A stretch of DNA of 64,000 nucleotides from Streptacidiphilus pinicola. GTDB lineage: Bacteria > Actinomycetota > Actinomycetes > Streptomycetales > Streptomycetaceae. Below are positions 57,066 to 64,000 of the stretch, in pieces. The DNA lies in contig NZ_QKYN01000053.1 in NCBI RefSeq assembly GCF_003258295.1, positions 51,097 to 115,096 on the forward strand. Direction: 5' to 3'. Below the pieces are notes generated by a model. That model was not told the DNA's origin and searched no databases. It saw nothing but the letters and a program-made list of their open reading frames with translations. Position numbers and translations under genes: made by a program. How positions within the stretch are numbered: position 1 is the stretch's first letter; every line of letters starts with the position of its first letter.

Positions 57066-57776
57066 CGCGGCGCCGGTGAGCAGGCCGCGCAGGGTCTCGA
57101 TCATGGGTGTGAAGGGCTGGTACTCCGCGAACTGACGCAACCCGCCGGGCATCGAGGCCGCGGGCACGATGCCCGAGCCGACGAAAGGCAGCATGATCAG
57201 GGGGAGCGGCGCGTTGGAGGCTGCGTCCAGGGTCTTTGCGGCCAGGCCGAAGGCGACACCGAGCCAGGTCAGGGTCAGCGCCACGGTGGTGAGCAACCCC
57301 ACGACGGCCAGCCACCGCACGGGGCCGGCCGTGGAGGTGAAGCCCAGGAGCAGGGCCACGCCCAGCACGGCAGCCATGGAGACCATGGTCTGCAGCACCG
57401 CGGCGACGACACGGGAGATCACAAGCGCCGGGCGGAAGATCGCCATGGTCCTGAAGCGAGCGATGATCCCCTCGGTCATGTCGATGTTGGTGGAGGCCGC
57501 CGTGCTCAGCGAACCGGTGGCGGCGGTCATGATGAGCAGCCCGGGCACCACGTAGTCGACGTACTTCCCTGCGGCCAGGTCGGGTTGACCCGCCGCAGGG
57601 AGGACGCCGGCCACGCCGACGTCCATGGCGTGGCCGAAGACGTAGACGAAGAGCAGCAGGAACAGCACCGGGATGCCGATGACCACCACCAAAGTGGTGG
57701 GATAACGCACCAGATTCTTGATGGCACGGCGTAGCAGGGCCACCGTGTCGGCGACCGCGTAGGCGGCCGAACTCAT
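56964..57776 (-). CDS. ABC-2 type transporter permease
   Basis: A 270-aa integral membrane protein with six predicted helices, of the DrrB/ABC-2 family: a cytoplasmic start (RRAIKNLVRYPTTL), then helices at about 30-50, 70-95, 115-140, 150-175, 180-200 and 235-260. The region IDMTEGIIARFRTMAIFRPA is typical of drug-export permeases. ATG 57776 is supported by GGAGG. It should work with an ATP-binding DrrA-like subunit, which is not in the window. It is the first gene of the permease-SHMT-NRPS operon and probably exports the product. Confidence 0.85.
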   Translation of the reverse strand: MSSAAYAVADTVALLRRAIKNLVRYPTTLVVVIGIPVLFLLLFVYVFGHAMDVGVAGVLPAAGQPDLAAGKYVDYVVPGLLIMTAATGSLSTAASTNIDMTEGIIARFRTMAIFRPALVISRVVAAVLQTMVSMAAVLGVALLLGFTSTAGPVRWLAVVGLLTTVALTLTWLGVAFGLAAKTLDAASNAPLPLIMLPFVGSGIVPAASMPGGLRQFAEYQPFTPMIETLRGLLTGAAIGDNAIIAVAWCAGLSALGLSWAMRNFSKDRTC

Positions 57777-57955
57777 GCCCAGACCTCCACCACGATCGCC
57801 GCTGCTGTGCCGTGTCCTCGCGAACTCCAGGCTCGGTGGGCCGACATGGCAACTCCTCCCTGGGCGGACCGTGCGACTCGGGCTCGGGCCGGGGTCATCT
57901 GCAAAGCGGGTCCGCCGCGCCTCCAAGTCGGGCAGGCGTTCTGTTATTAGAGCGA

Positions 57956-57977
57956 CGGCGCGCCAACCGGCGCGCCG
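57956..57977 (-). terminator. Hairpin terminator after the KtzT-like gene
   Basis: CGGCGCGCC (57956-57964) and GGCGCGCCG (57969-57977) form a perfect 9-bp stem around AACC. It lies about 95 bp downstream of the ktzT-like stop on the minus strand and before the permease promoter region. Confidence 0.5.
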
Positions 57978-58070
57978 CGACTGAAAGTATCCTGACAGCA
58001 GCGAGTGATATTTCTCCCATTCCGAGGTCGGGGAAGAAGGGGACTCTTTCCGAGCACAGTCGGTACATGC

Positions 58071-58715
58071 TCACCGAAGCCTTTCCATGAGATCGGCGGT
58101 GGCCTGGTGGCGAGTACACGGGCTGGCACCGAACGATTCTCTGACGCGGTCCCTGGTTTCCGGCGACTGCTCCTGGCTGAGTTTGAACATCCCGTCCGCC
58201 CCGGTCACGTGGAACCGAAAAGCGCCGACGCCGGGAAGAATCTTCTGGAAATAGCAGACGGATTCAGTCATGTCCCAGTCGGCGCCGAAGTCCCGCTCGA
58301 AGGCCCGGACCGTGGCGGAGACCACCTCGAGCGTCTCGTCCTCGGATTCGATCTTCTCGACCGTCCCGCGTACGTGGACCGAGGTGAAGTCCCACGTGGG
58401 GGCGGCCGGGGTGAAGCCGTAGACCGTCGGCGACACGTACCCGTGCGGCCCGGTGAAGGTGAGCAGCACGGTCTGCGTGTCCGTCAGCGCGGACCAGTGC
58501 GGGTTGCTCCGGTTCATGTGCCCGATCAGCGTCACCCCGGCCAGGCCGTGCGGCCAGTTCCCGCCGGTCTGCGGGGACGGGATGACGGGCAGATGGGTCG
58601 CGAAGGGGGCGGAGCCCTCGGCCCCGTTGGACACCATGAGCGCCAGCGGGTTGCCCCGGACCAGTTCGGACATCCAGGAGCCTTCCGGCTCCCGATAGGG
58701 CTGGGGAACGTACAT
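58071..58715 (-). CDS. KtzT-like piperazate synthase (PaiB-fold heme protein)
   Basis: A 214-aa member of the family annotated as 'FMN-binding negative transcriptional regulator' (PaiB), to which the heme enzyme KtzT belongs. KtzT closes the N-N bond of piperazate from N5-hydroxyornithine. Family motifs seen: MYVPQPYRE start, a PFATHLPVI segment, GHMNRSNPHW and WDFTSVHVRGTVE. Its partner, an ornithine N-hydroxylase, is at 61111, which makes the piperazate role likely rather than regulation. ATG 58715 follows AAAGG, and a SARP-type promoter (site 4) ends about 42 bp upstream. It diverges from the arginine deiminase gene, so both halves of the supply pathway share one regulatory region. Confidence 0.85.
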   Translation of the reverse strand: MYVPQPYREPEGSWMSELVRGNPLALMVSNGAEGSAPFATHLPVIPSPQTGGNWPHGLAGVTLIGHMNRSNPHWSALTDTQTVLLTFTGPHGYVSPTVYGFTPAAPTWDFTSVHVRGTVEKIESEDETLEVVSATVRAFERDFGADWDMTESVCYFQKILPGVGAFRFHVTGADGMFKLSQEQSPETRDRVRESFGASPCTRHQATADLMERLR

Positions 58716-58756
58716 CTCGACCGCCTTTCGAAGTCGGTGGTTCCGTCGTCAAGGCG

Positions 58757-58789
58757 AGGCTAGCCACCGGCATTTTCGAGTCGCTATCG
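58757..58789 (-). promoter_or_regulatory. SARP-type promoter, site 4, before the ktzT-like gene
   Basis: Read on the minus strand: CGATAGC (58789-58783), GACT, CGAAAAT (58778-58772), 9 bp, TAGCCT as -10 (58762-58757). Second heptamer and spacing are identical to site 2. The transcript would start near 58750, about 35 bp before the ATG. Confidence 0.7.
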
Positions 58790-58851
58790 AGCCGTTTCCG
58801 ACGGCGGGATAACGGATCGGCGGGGCGGTGTCCGCGATCCGGAAAGTGTTT

Positions 58852-58884
58852 CGATAACGAAAAGGAAGGCCCCCGCGATAGCTT
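58852..58884 (+). promoter_or_regulatory. SARP-type promoter, site 5, before the arginine deiminase gene
   Basis: CGATAAC (58852-58858) and TAGCTT as -10 (58879-58884) have the same 27-bp offset as the other sites. The second heptamer (AGGAAGG, 58863) is degenerate. The transcript would start near 58891, about 41 bp before the ATG. An extra GGATAAC lies at 58807. Confidence 0.6.
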
Positions 58885-58931
58885 CGGAGGGTGATTGGTA
58901 GTCACCCAGTGCCGACGCCAGGGGAGAGAGA

Positions 58932-60167
58932 ATGTACCAGGTCAATTCTGAGGTGGGTGTGCTACGGCAGGTAATCCTGCACGAGCCGGGTCTGGAATTC
59001 GAGCGGCTGACACCCGACAACAAGGACGCACTGCTCTTCGACGACGTCGTCTGGGTGGAGCGCGCGCAGCAGGAGCACCAGGCGTTCCAGCAGATCTTCC
59101 GCAACCGCGGTGTCACCGTGCACCTGCTGCAGGACCTGCTCACCGAGACGCTCAAGAGCGACGAGGCCGTCTCCTTCATGCTCGGCCGCGTGCTCGACGG
59201 CCGACAGGCCCACATGGGTGCCGTGCTCGCCGCCGAGACCCGTCGGGCGCTGACCGCACTGGGCCCCGGAGACCTGGCCGCTCACCTGATCGGCGGACTC
59301 AACAAGCGCGAGCTCAGGGAGATCCTGGGGGAGCGACCGTCCGGCGCCCGCTCCCTGGGTCTCGATGTGCTGGCCGACGACGAGTTCGTGCTGACGCCGC
59401 TGCCCAACGCTCTCTTCACCCGCGACACCAGCTGCTGGATCTACGACGGCGTCTCGGTGAACCCGATGATGATGACCGGACGCTCCCGGGAGACCGTCGC
59501 CTACGAGGCCATCTACGACTTCCACCCGCAGTTCGCCGACCGCGCCGCCGATCGCTGGACCGACGGGGAGGCGATGGCGCCGGCCGCGATCGAGGGAGGC
59601 GACGTGGCCGTCCTCGGCAACGGCACCGTCCTGGTCGGGCTCGGCGAACGCACCACCCCCGCCGGCATCGAACACCTGGCCATGCGTCTGTTCGCAGCCG
59701 GCGCCGCGAACCGCGTCATCGTCGCGGAACTGCCGAAGTCCCGTGCGGTCATGCACCTGGACACGGTGCTGACCATGGTGGACACCGACGCCTTCGTCCT
59801 CTTCTCGGAGCTCGACCGCGCCACGCTGCGGTCCTGGACGCTGACCCCCGGAAGCCGCTGGGAGCCGACCATCACCGAGAACAAGGACCTCTTCGCGGAG
59901 ATCGGTACCGCACTGGGCCTGAGCTCGGTCCGCGTCCTGCAGTCGGGCAAGGACTCCTACAGCGCCCACCGCGAGCAGTGGAACGACGGCTGCAACCTGC
60001 TGGCCCTCGCCCCCGGAACCGTCATCGCCTACGAGATCAACGACCACAGCAACCGGATGCTCGAGGAGAACGGCATCGAGGTGCTGCGCCTCCAGGGCGA
60101 CCAGCTGGGCCGAGGACGCGGCGGACCCCGCTGCATGAGCTGCCCCATCGAACGCGACGCCGCCTGA
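58932..60167 (+). CDS. arcA: Arginine deiminase
   Basis: A 411-aa enzyme that hydrolyses arginine to citrulline and ammonia. All family motifs are present: NxExGxLRQVILHEPGLEF-like start, FTRDTSCW, EGGDVAVL, GLGERTTPAG, MHLDTVLTM and the catalytic Cys in RCMSCPIERD near the C-terminus. ATG 58932 follows GGGGAGAG. The usual arcB/arcC partners are absent; instead a second guanidine-modifying enzyme and an ornithine N-hydroxylase follow. The likely role is therefore amino-acid supply for piperazate, not energy metabolism. The symbol is by family. Confidence 0.93.
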   Translation: MYQVNSEVGVLRQVILHEPGLEFERLTPDNKDALLFDDVVWVERAQQEHQAFQQIFRNRGVTVHLLQDLLTETLKSDEAVSFMLGRVLDGRQAHMGAVLAAETRRALTALGPGDLAAHLIGGLNKRELREILGERPSGARSLGLDVLADDEFVLTPLPNALFTRDTSCWIYDGVSVNPMMMTGRSRETVAYEAIYDFHPQFADRAADRWTDGEAMAPAAIEGGDVAVLGNGTVLVGLGERTTPAGIEHLAMRLFAAGAANRVIVAELPKSRAVMHLDTVLTMVDTDAFVLFSELDRATLRSWTLTPGSRWEPTITENKDLFAEIGTALGLSSVRVLQSGKDSYSAHREQWNDGCNLLALAPGTVIAYEINDHSNRMLEENGIEVLRLQGDQLGRGRGGPRCMSCPIERDAA

Positions 60168-60209
60168 AACCCGCTGCCCCGCACAACCACCACACGAGAG
60201 GACACCGCC

Positions 60210-61061
60210 ATGCCCAACACCCCGCGCCACGCCACACCGCGCCACTACCTGATGTGCCGTCCGACCCACTTCGACGTCAACTACGCGATCAACCCGTGGA
60301 TGGACCCGACCGCGCCGGTCGACCCCGAATTGGCCGTCAAGCAGTGGGAACAGCTGCGTGAGCTGTACCAGCAGTACGGACACACCGTCGACCTGCTCGA
60401 CCCCGTCCCCGGCCTGCCGGACATGGTGTTCTCGGCCAACGGCGCCACCGTCGTGGAGGACCGCGTCCTCATCGCCCGGTTCCGCCACGAGGAGCGCGCC
60501 CCGGAGGCCGCCCACTACCAGGAGTGGTTCACCGCCCAGGGCTACCCGGAGGTCCACACCGCCCGGTACATCAACGAGGCCGAGGGCGACTACATCGTCG
60601 TGGGCGACACGGTCCTGGCAGGCACCGGCTTCCGAACCGACCCCGAGGCCCACGGGGAGCTCCGGCGGGCCCTTCGCCGTCCGGTGGTCACCCTCACCCT
60701 CGTCGACCCCCGCTTCTACCACCTGGACACCGCGCTCGCCGCGCTGTCCGACACCGAGGTCGCCTACTACCCGGGGGCCTTCTCCGAGGGCAGCCTCGAG
60801 GCCCTGCGGATCCTCTACCCCGACGCGATCCTCGTCGACGAGCAGGACGCGCTCTCCTTCGGCCTGAACGCCGTCTCCGACGGCCACCACGTCTTCCTGC
60901 CCGACACGGCGGAAGGCTTCGCCCGGCAGTTGTGGGAGCACGGCTTCGAACCCGTCGGGGTCGACCTCTCCGAACTGCTCAAAGCCGGCGGCAGCGTCAA
61001 GTGCTGCACGCTCGAGATCCGGCACCCCGCTCTCAGCCGGACCGCCCTCGCCGTCGGATGA
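60210..61061 (+). CDS. ArgZ/DDAH-like guanidino-group hydrolase (candidate ornithine former)
   Basis: A 283-aa member of the guanidine-modifying superfamily. The N-terminal segment LMCRPTHFDVNYAINPWM matches the N-terminus of cyanobacterial arginine dihydrolase (ArgZ/AgrE), including the Asn of INPWM that matters for that double hydrolysis. Other motifs: DMVFSANGATVV, RFRHEERAPE, NEAEGDYIVV, YHLDTALAAL and the catalytic Cys pair in GGSVKCCTLEIR. It could take arginine directly to ornithine, or act on citrulline from the upstream deiminase. Dimethylargininase is the alternative label. ATG 60210 follows GAGAGGA; it lies 42 bp after the deiminase. Confidence 0.8.
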   Translation: MPNTPRHATPRHYLMCRPTHFDVNYAINPWMDPTAPVDPELAVKQWEQLRELYQQYGHTVDLLDPVPGLPDMVFSANGATVVEDRVLIARFRHEERAPEAAHYQEWFTAQGYPEVHTARYINEAEGDYIVVGDTVLAGTGFRTDPEAHGELRRALRRPVVTLTLVDPRFYHLDTALAALSDTEVAYYPGAFSEGSLEALRILYPDAILVDEQDALSFGLNAVSDGHHVFLPDTAEGFARQLWEHGFEPVGVDLSELLKAGGSVKCCTLEIRHPALSRTALAVG

Positions 61062-61110
61062 CGGGCGCAAAGGGCCCTGCCACCAGCACAGCTACCAAGT
61101 GGAGACAGTC

Positions 61111-62433
61111 ATGAGTGCACGTCAGCCAACAACGTACGACGTGGTGGGCATCGGATTCGGTCCGTCCAATCTGGCGCTCTCCATCTCCCTGGAGGAACAC
61201 CACGCCAACATCGTGACGGACCCGATCACGTCCGTGTTCTTCGAGCGGCAGCCGAGGTTCGGTTGGCACCGGGGCATGCTGCTGCCCGCCGCGACCATGC
61301 AGATCTCGTTCCTGAAGGACCTCGTCACCTTCCGCAACCCGACCTCGCGGTTCAGCTTCGTCGCGTTCCTTCACGCGCAGGGCCGCCTCGCCCAGTTCGT
61401 CAACCGCAAGGACTTCTATCCGACCCGCCAGGAGTTCCACCAGTACCTGGAGTGGGCCGCCGAGCAGATGGTCGGCACGGTGTCCTACGGGTCGTCGGTG
61501 ACAGCCGTACGGCTGCCCGAGGGCCGGTCCGGCCAGGAGGCCGACCACCTGGAGGTCGAGGTCCGCGACGCGGCGACCGAGCAGGTGCGCCGCGTCGGCG
61601 CCCGCAACATCGTGATCTCCACCGGCCTGGTGGCCACCCTGCCCGACGGCGCGAGCCGCAACGAACACGTCTGGCACAGTTCGGAGTTCCTCTACCGCTA
61701 CGGCCAGGCCGACCTGCGCGAGCTCAAGAGCGTGGCGGTCGTCGGGGCCGGCCAGAGCGCGGCGGAGATCACCCGGTTCTTCCACGACAACCTGCCGGAC
61801 GCACAGGTCCACGCGATCCTGCCCTCCTACGGCTACAGCGTCGCCGACGACACCCCCTTCGCCAACCAGATCTTCGACACCGAGGCGATCGAGGACTACT
61901 ACTACGGCGGCCAGTCCACCCGCGACGCGTTCTGGCGCTACCACCGCAACACCAACTACGGAGTGGTGGACGTCGCCGACATCCGAGGCCTCTACCAGAT
62001 CCAGTACGACGAGGCCGTATCCGGCGTCAAGCGGCTGCACTACCACCCGCTGACCCGCGTCCAGGGCGTCGAGGAGCGCGACGGCCGGGGCCGGGCGCTG
62101 CTGAAGTCCCTGAACCGGCCGGCACCCTACGAGCTCGACGTCGACGCGATCGTCTTCGCCACCGGCTACGCCCAGCTCGACCCCTCCACCCTCCTCGGCG
62201 ACCTGGACCGCCACTGCCTGCGCGACGCCTCCGGACGTCACCAGGTCACCCGCGACTACCGCCTGGTCACCACCGACGACCTGCCCTTCGGCATCTACCT
62301 GCAGGGCGGCACCGAGCACACGCACGGGCTCACCTCGGCCCTGCTGTCGAACATCGCGGTGCGCAGCGGCGAGATAGCGGACTCCGTCGTGCACCGGCGC
62401 GCCAAGAGCGAACTGCTGGCCATCGCCGGGTGA
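61111..62433 (+). CDS. L-ornithine N5-monooxygenase (KtzI-like)
   Basis: A 440-aa flavin-dependent N-hydroxylating monooxygenase. FAD site GIGFGPSNLALSI; substrate region PAATMQISFLKDLVTFRNP; NADPH site VVGAGQSAAEITRFF near residue 210; DDTPFANQIF; and the ATGY hallmark (FATGYAQLDP). It converts ornithine to N5-hydroxyornithine, the substrate of KtzT-type enzymes. No N-formyl- or acetyltransferase and no siderophore genes are nearby, so piperazate rather than a hydroxamate is the expected fate. ATG 61111 follows GGAGACAG. It completes an arginine-to-piperazate set with the two genes before it and the ktzT-like gene. Confidence 0.92.
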   Translation: MSARQPTTYDVVGIGFGPSNLALSISLEEHHANIVTDPITSVFFERQPRFGWHRGMLLPAATMQISFLKDLVTFRNPTSRFSFVAFLHAQGRLAQFVNRKDFYPTRQEFHQYLEWAAEQMVGTVSYGSSVTAVRLPEGRSGQEADHLEVEVRDAATEQVRRVGARNIVISTGLVATLPDGASRNEHVWHSSEFLYRYGQADLRELKSVAVVGAGQSAAEITRFFHDNLPDAQVHAILPSYGYSVADDTPFANQIFDTEAIEDYYYGGQSTRDAFWRYHRNTNYGVVDVADIRGLYQIQYDEAVSGVKRLHYHPLTRVQGVEERDGRGRALLKSLNRPAPYELDVDAIVFATGYAQLDPSTLLGDLDRHCLRDASGRHQVTRDYRLVTTDDLPFGIYLQGGTEHTHGLTSALLSNIAVRSGEIADSVVHRRAKSELLAIAG

Positions 62434-62525
62434 CCACGGCACACCACCATCACCTGCTCCACCCGGGCACCGACGCGCCGAACGGCTGCGGTGCTCCCGT
62501 CTCCCACCGAAGGAAGTGACCGACG

Positions 62526-63269
62526 ATGCGTCTCGTCATCGCCGAAGGTTCCTCGATACTCAGGGCGGGCCTGGCCCACGTTCTCGCCGACCGCGGCCAC
62601 GAGCTCGTCGCCGCGGTCCACGACGCGCGGGCCCTCCCCGCCCTGGTCCGTGAGGAGCGGCCCGACGCCCTCATCGCCAACGTCAGGCTCGCACCCGATT
62701 GGCGTGACGAGGGCGTGGGGGCCGCCCTCGACGCCCGCCGCGACCGGGCCGGACTGGGGGTCCTGCTCTTCGCGGCGACCCCTGATCCGGCGCACGTCGC
62801 CCGGCTCTTCGCCACTGGCACGTCCGGGCTGGGCTACCTTCTGCAGGACCGGATGGCCGACGCCGACCAGCTCGTGGACTCGCTGGCCCAGGTGGCCAAG
62901 GGCGGCACGGTCGTCGACCCGCGCATGGTCGGCGCCCTGGCCGTCCGAGCGGTCCCGTCGGGTCAGCAGGCCGGCGGGGGAGCGCTGGCCGCGCTGACCG
63001 AACGCGAGCGGGAGGTCCTGGCGCTCGTGGCACAGGGACGCTCGAACAGCGCCATCGCCGCCCGCCTGTTCATCTCCTCGGGCACTGTCGAGAAGCGGCT
63101 CGCGTCCGTCTTCGACAAGCTCGCCGTCCCCAGCGGCCCGGAGGACAACCGTCGGGTGCTCGCCGTCCTGCACTACCTCAAGGAACAGCAGTCCGAACAG
63201 AACCCCGAGGTCCTGTGGCCGGCCCCCGACCGGCGGCCCAGGCTGCGAGCCGTCCGCGAGGCGGCCTGA
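62526..63269 (+). CDS. NarL-type response-regulator-like protein lacking the phospho-acceptor Asp
   Basis: A 247-aa protein with a receiver-like domain (residues 1-125) and a LuxR-type helix-turn-helix (LTEREREVLALVAQGRSNSA, ARLFISSGTVEKRL, residues 155-200). In the receiver, the phosphorylation site is Asn52 (PDALIANVRLAP in place of ..LLDLNMP), and only one residue of the usual acidic pair remains (IAEGSS). No sensor kinase is adjacent. It is likely a phosphorylation-independent, ligand-responsive regulator, as with several Streptomyces cluster regulators. It lies 92 bp after the N-hydroxylase and may be in the same transcript. Confidence 0.85.
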   Translation: MRLVIAEGSSILRAGLAHVLADRGHELVAAVHDARALPALVREERPDALIANVRLAPDWRDEGVGAALDARRDRAGLGVLLFAATPDPAHVARLFATGTSGLGYLLQDRMADADQLVDSLAQVAKGGTVVDPRMVGALAVRAVPSGQQAGGGALAALTEREREVLALVAQGRSNSAIAARLFISSGTVEKRLASVFDKLAVPSGPEDNRRVLAVLHYLKEQQSEQNPEVLWPAPDRRPRLRAVREAA

Positions 63270-63374
63270 GCTGCCCGTGAAGGAAAACTGACAGGACGTC
63301 GGCCCACCCCGACGGCCCCGTGAGAACCTACGCGATGTCCCGCAGCGTTGTGGGCCCACACGCGAGGGGGCGAG

Positions 63375-64000
63375 ATGACACACAGCCGCGACACCCAGTG
63401 GATACAGAGTGTGCGGCCGGTACCCCGCCCCACGACCCGACTGGTCTGCCTCCCGCACTCCGGCGGATCGGTGGACAGCTTCAACGCCCTGGGCGCCGCC
63501 CTGCCGACCGACACCGAACTGCTGACCGTGCAGTACCTGCGGCCCGGCCGCATGGAGCCGGCGGAACTGGCCCTGCGCCTCGCCGCTGACGGCGCCCGCA
63601 TCGCCGAAGAGCTGACGCAGGATCACCCGGCCCCGTTCGCGGCCGACCTCGCCCTGTTCGGGCACGGCCTCGGAGCGCTGCTCGCCTACGAGACCACGCG
63701 GGCACTCGAACGGAACGGCCGTCCGCCCGCCGCCCTGTTCGTGTCCGGCGCCCCGGTCGTCTCCACGCCGAACAGCCTCGCCCGGGACCTGCCCGTGGAC
63801 GACGCCCAGCTCTGGTCGGCCCTGTGCGAACTCGGCCAGGTCGACCCGGCGATCGCCGGAAACCCCGGGCTGCGCCGGCTGATGCTGCCCCCGCTCCGCG
63901 CCGACGTACGCACCCTCCGCAGTTGGCGACCGGTGCCGGGCGCGGAGCCGCTGTCCTGCCCGGTGCGCTGCTACTACACACCGGGCGACCCGCTGGCCGG
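63375..64000 (+). CDS. Type II thioesterase homologue with Ser-to-Gly change (3' end outside window)
   Basis: The first 208 residues of a GrsT-like thioesterase; the frame is open to the end of the window. ATG 63375 follows GAGGGGGC. The oxyanion region is RLVCLPHSGGSVDSFN and the central helix is in place, but the nucleophile motif reads GHGLGALLAYE: Gly98 stands where the other thioesterase of this window has Ser99 (GHSAG). The codon is GGC, not one step from an error in a Ser TCC/TCG, but AGC to GGC is a single change. The encoded protein should not form an acyl-enzyme. It may be a binding or scaffold protein, or a decayed duplicate. Confidence 0.8.
   Translation, partial: MTHSRDTQWIQSVRPVPRPTTRLVCLPHSGGSVDSFNALGAALPTDTELLTVQYLRPGRMEPAELALRLAADGARIAEELTQDHPAPFAADLALFGHGLGALLAYETTRALERNGRPPAALFVSGAPVVSTPNSLARDLPVDDAQLWSALCELGQVDPAIAGNPGLRRLMLPPLRADVRTLRSWRPVPGAEPLSCPVRCYYTPGDPLA

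Noticed and set aside
58805..58825. A second SARP-type box around GGATAAC at 58807
   Set aside because: No second heptamer at 11 bp and no -10 at the expected distance in either direction.
1..64000. CRISPR arrays, insertion sequences, rRNA and tRNA genes
   Set aside because: No spaced identical repeats of CRISPR type, no transposase-like protein and no tRNA or rRNA signature were noticed on either strand. A tRNA or Rfam scan was not possible.

Overview
The window is high-GC actinomycete DNA, almost certainly from a Streptomyces or a close relative. It carries AfsR/SARP, LmbU-family and butyrolactone-receptor-like regulators, GTG starts, one TTA codon in a regulator, ATGA-coupled genes and strong intergenic hairpins. 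Most of it is one nonribosomal peptide (NRP) gene cluster. Its left flank holds a small replicon-like locus and many regulators. All assignments are from reading the sequence; no database search was possible.

Layout. 3-4328: two TetR paralogues (the first cut by the window edge), a RepL-like winged-helix gene pair (1353-2182) flanked by five 19-bp iteron-like repeats, and a DUF4097 beta-repeat protein. 4470-7589: a LuxR-type regulator, an exported peptide ending in a GLGWG motif, an 87-aa unknown and a ThiF/E1-like adenylating enzyme. 7657-10275: two butyrolactone-receptor-like TetR proteins around an orphan winged-helix regulator. 10296-14325: a minus-strand run LmbU - small ORF - trpC - trpB - trpA. 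14646-17373: ferredoxin reductase, ferredoxin and Sfp-type phosphopantetheinyl transferase. 17607-20904: a second exported peptide (GLPWG) followed by a SARP-NB-ARC-TPR regulator. 20974-23262: an S9 peptidase.

The biosynthetic core is the plus-strand operon 24215-46669: type II thioesterase, ligase-ketoreductase-carrier loader, a 5,425-aa four-module NRPS, MbtH and a P450. Then come a 39-aa ORF, a second DUF4097 protein and a second P450. The convergent minus-strand operon 57776-49478 holds an ABC permease, a chimeric ORF made by a tandem duplication, an SHMT homologue and a second NRPS that ends in a degenerate adenylation domain. The right end supplies piperazate: a KtzT-like synthase (58071-58715), arginine deiminase, an ArgZ-like guanidine hydrolase and a KtzI-like ornithine N-hydroxylase. 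An atypical response regulator and a type II thioesterase lacking its catalytic serine follow.

How it fits together. Arginine is probably turned into ornithine, N5-hydroxyornithine and then piperazate. Three of the four A domains of the large NRPS share almost the same pocket code (DVFSV-type, of the kind I associate with piperazate), and modules 1 and 3 carry epimerases. The SHMT homologue is translationally coupled to an A domain with a threonine-like code, which suggests alpha-methylserine. With the hydroxy-acid-type loader this implies a piperazate-rich depsipeptide of about six residues, compositionally like piperazimycin; this is inference.

The most striking unexplained signal is regulatory. 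Five promoters share direct heptamers (CGATARC type) at an 11-bp pitch, then exactly 9 bp, then a TARCGT-like -10. They lie before a GLxWG peptide gene, the ktzT-like gene, the arginine deiminase gene, the 39-aa ORF/DUF4097 pair and an apparently orphaned position at 3523-3555. The GLxWG peptides next to TPR-type and LuxR-type regulators look like a secreted-peptide signalling or RiPP system that I do not recognise.
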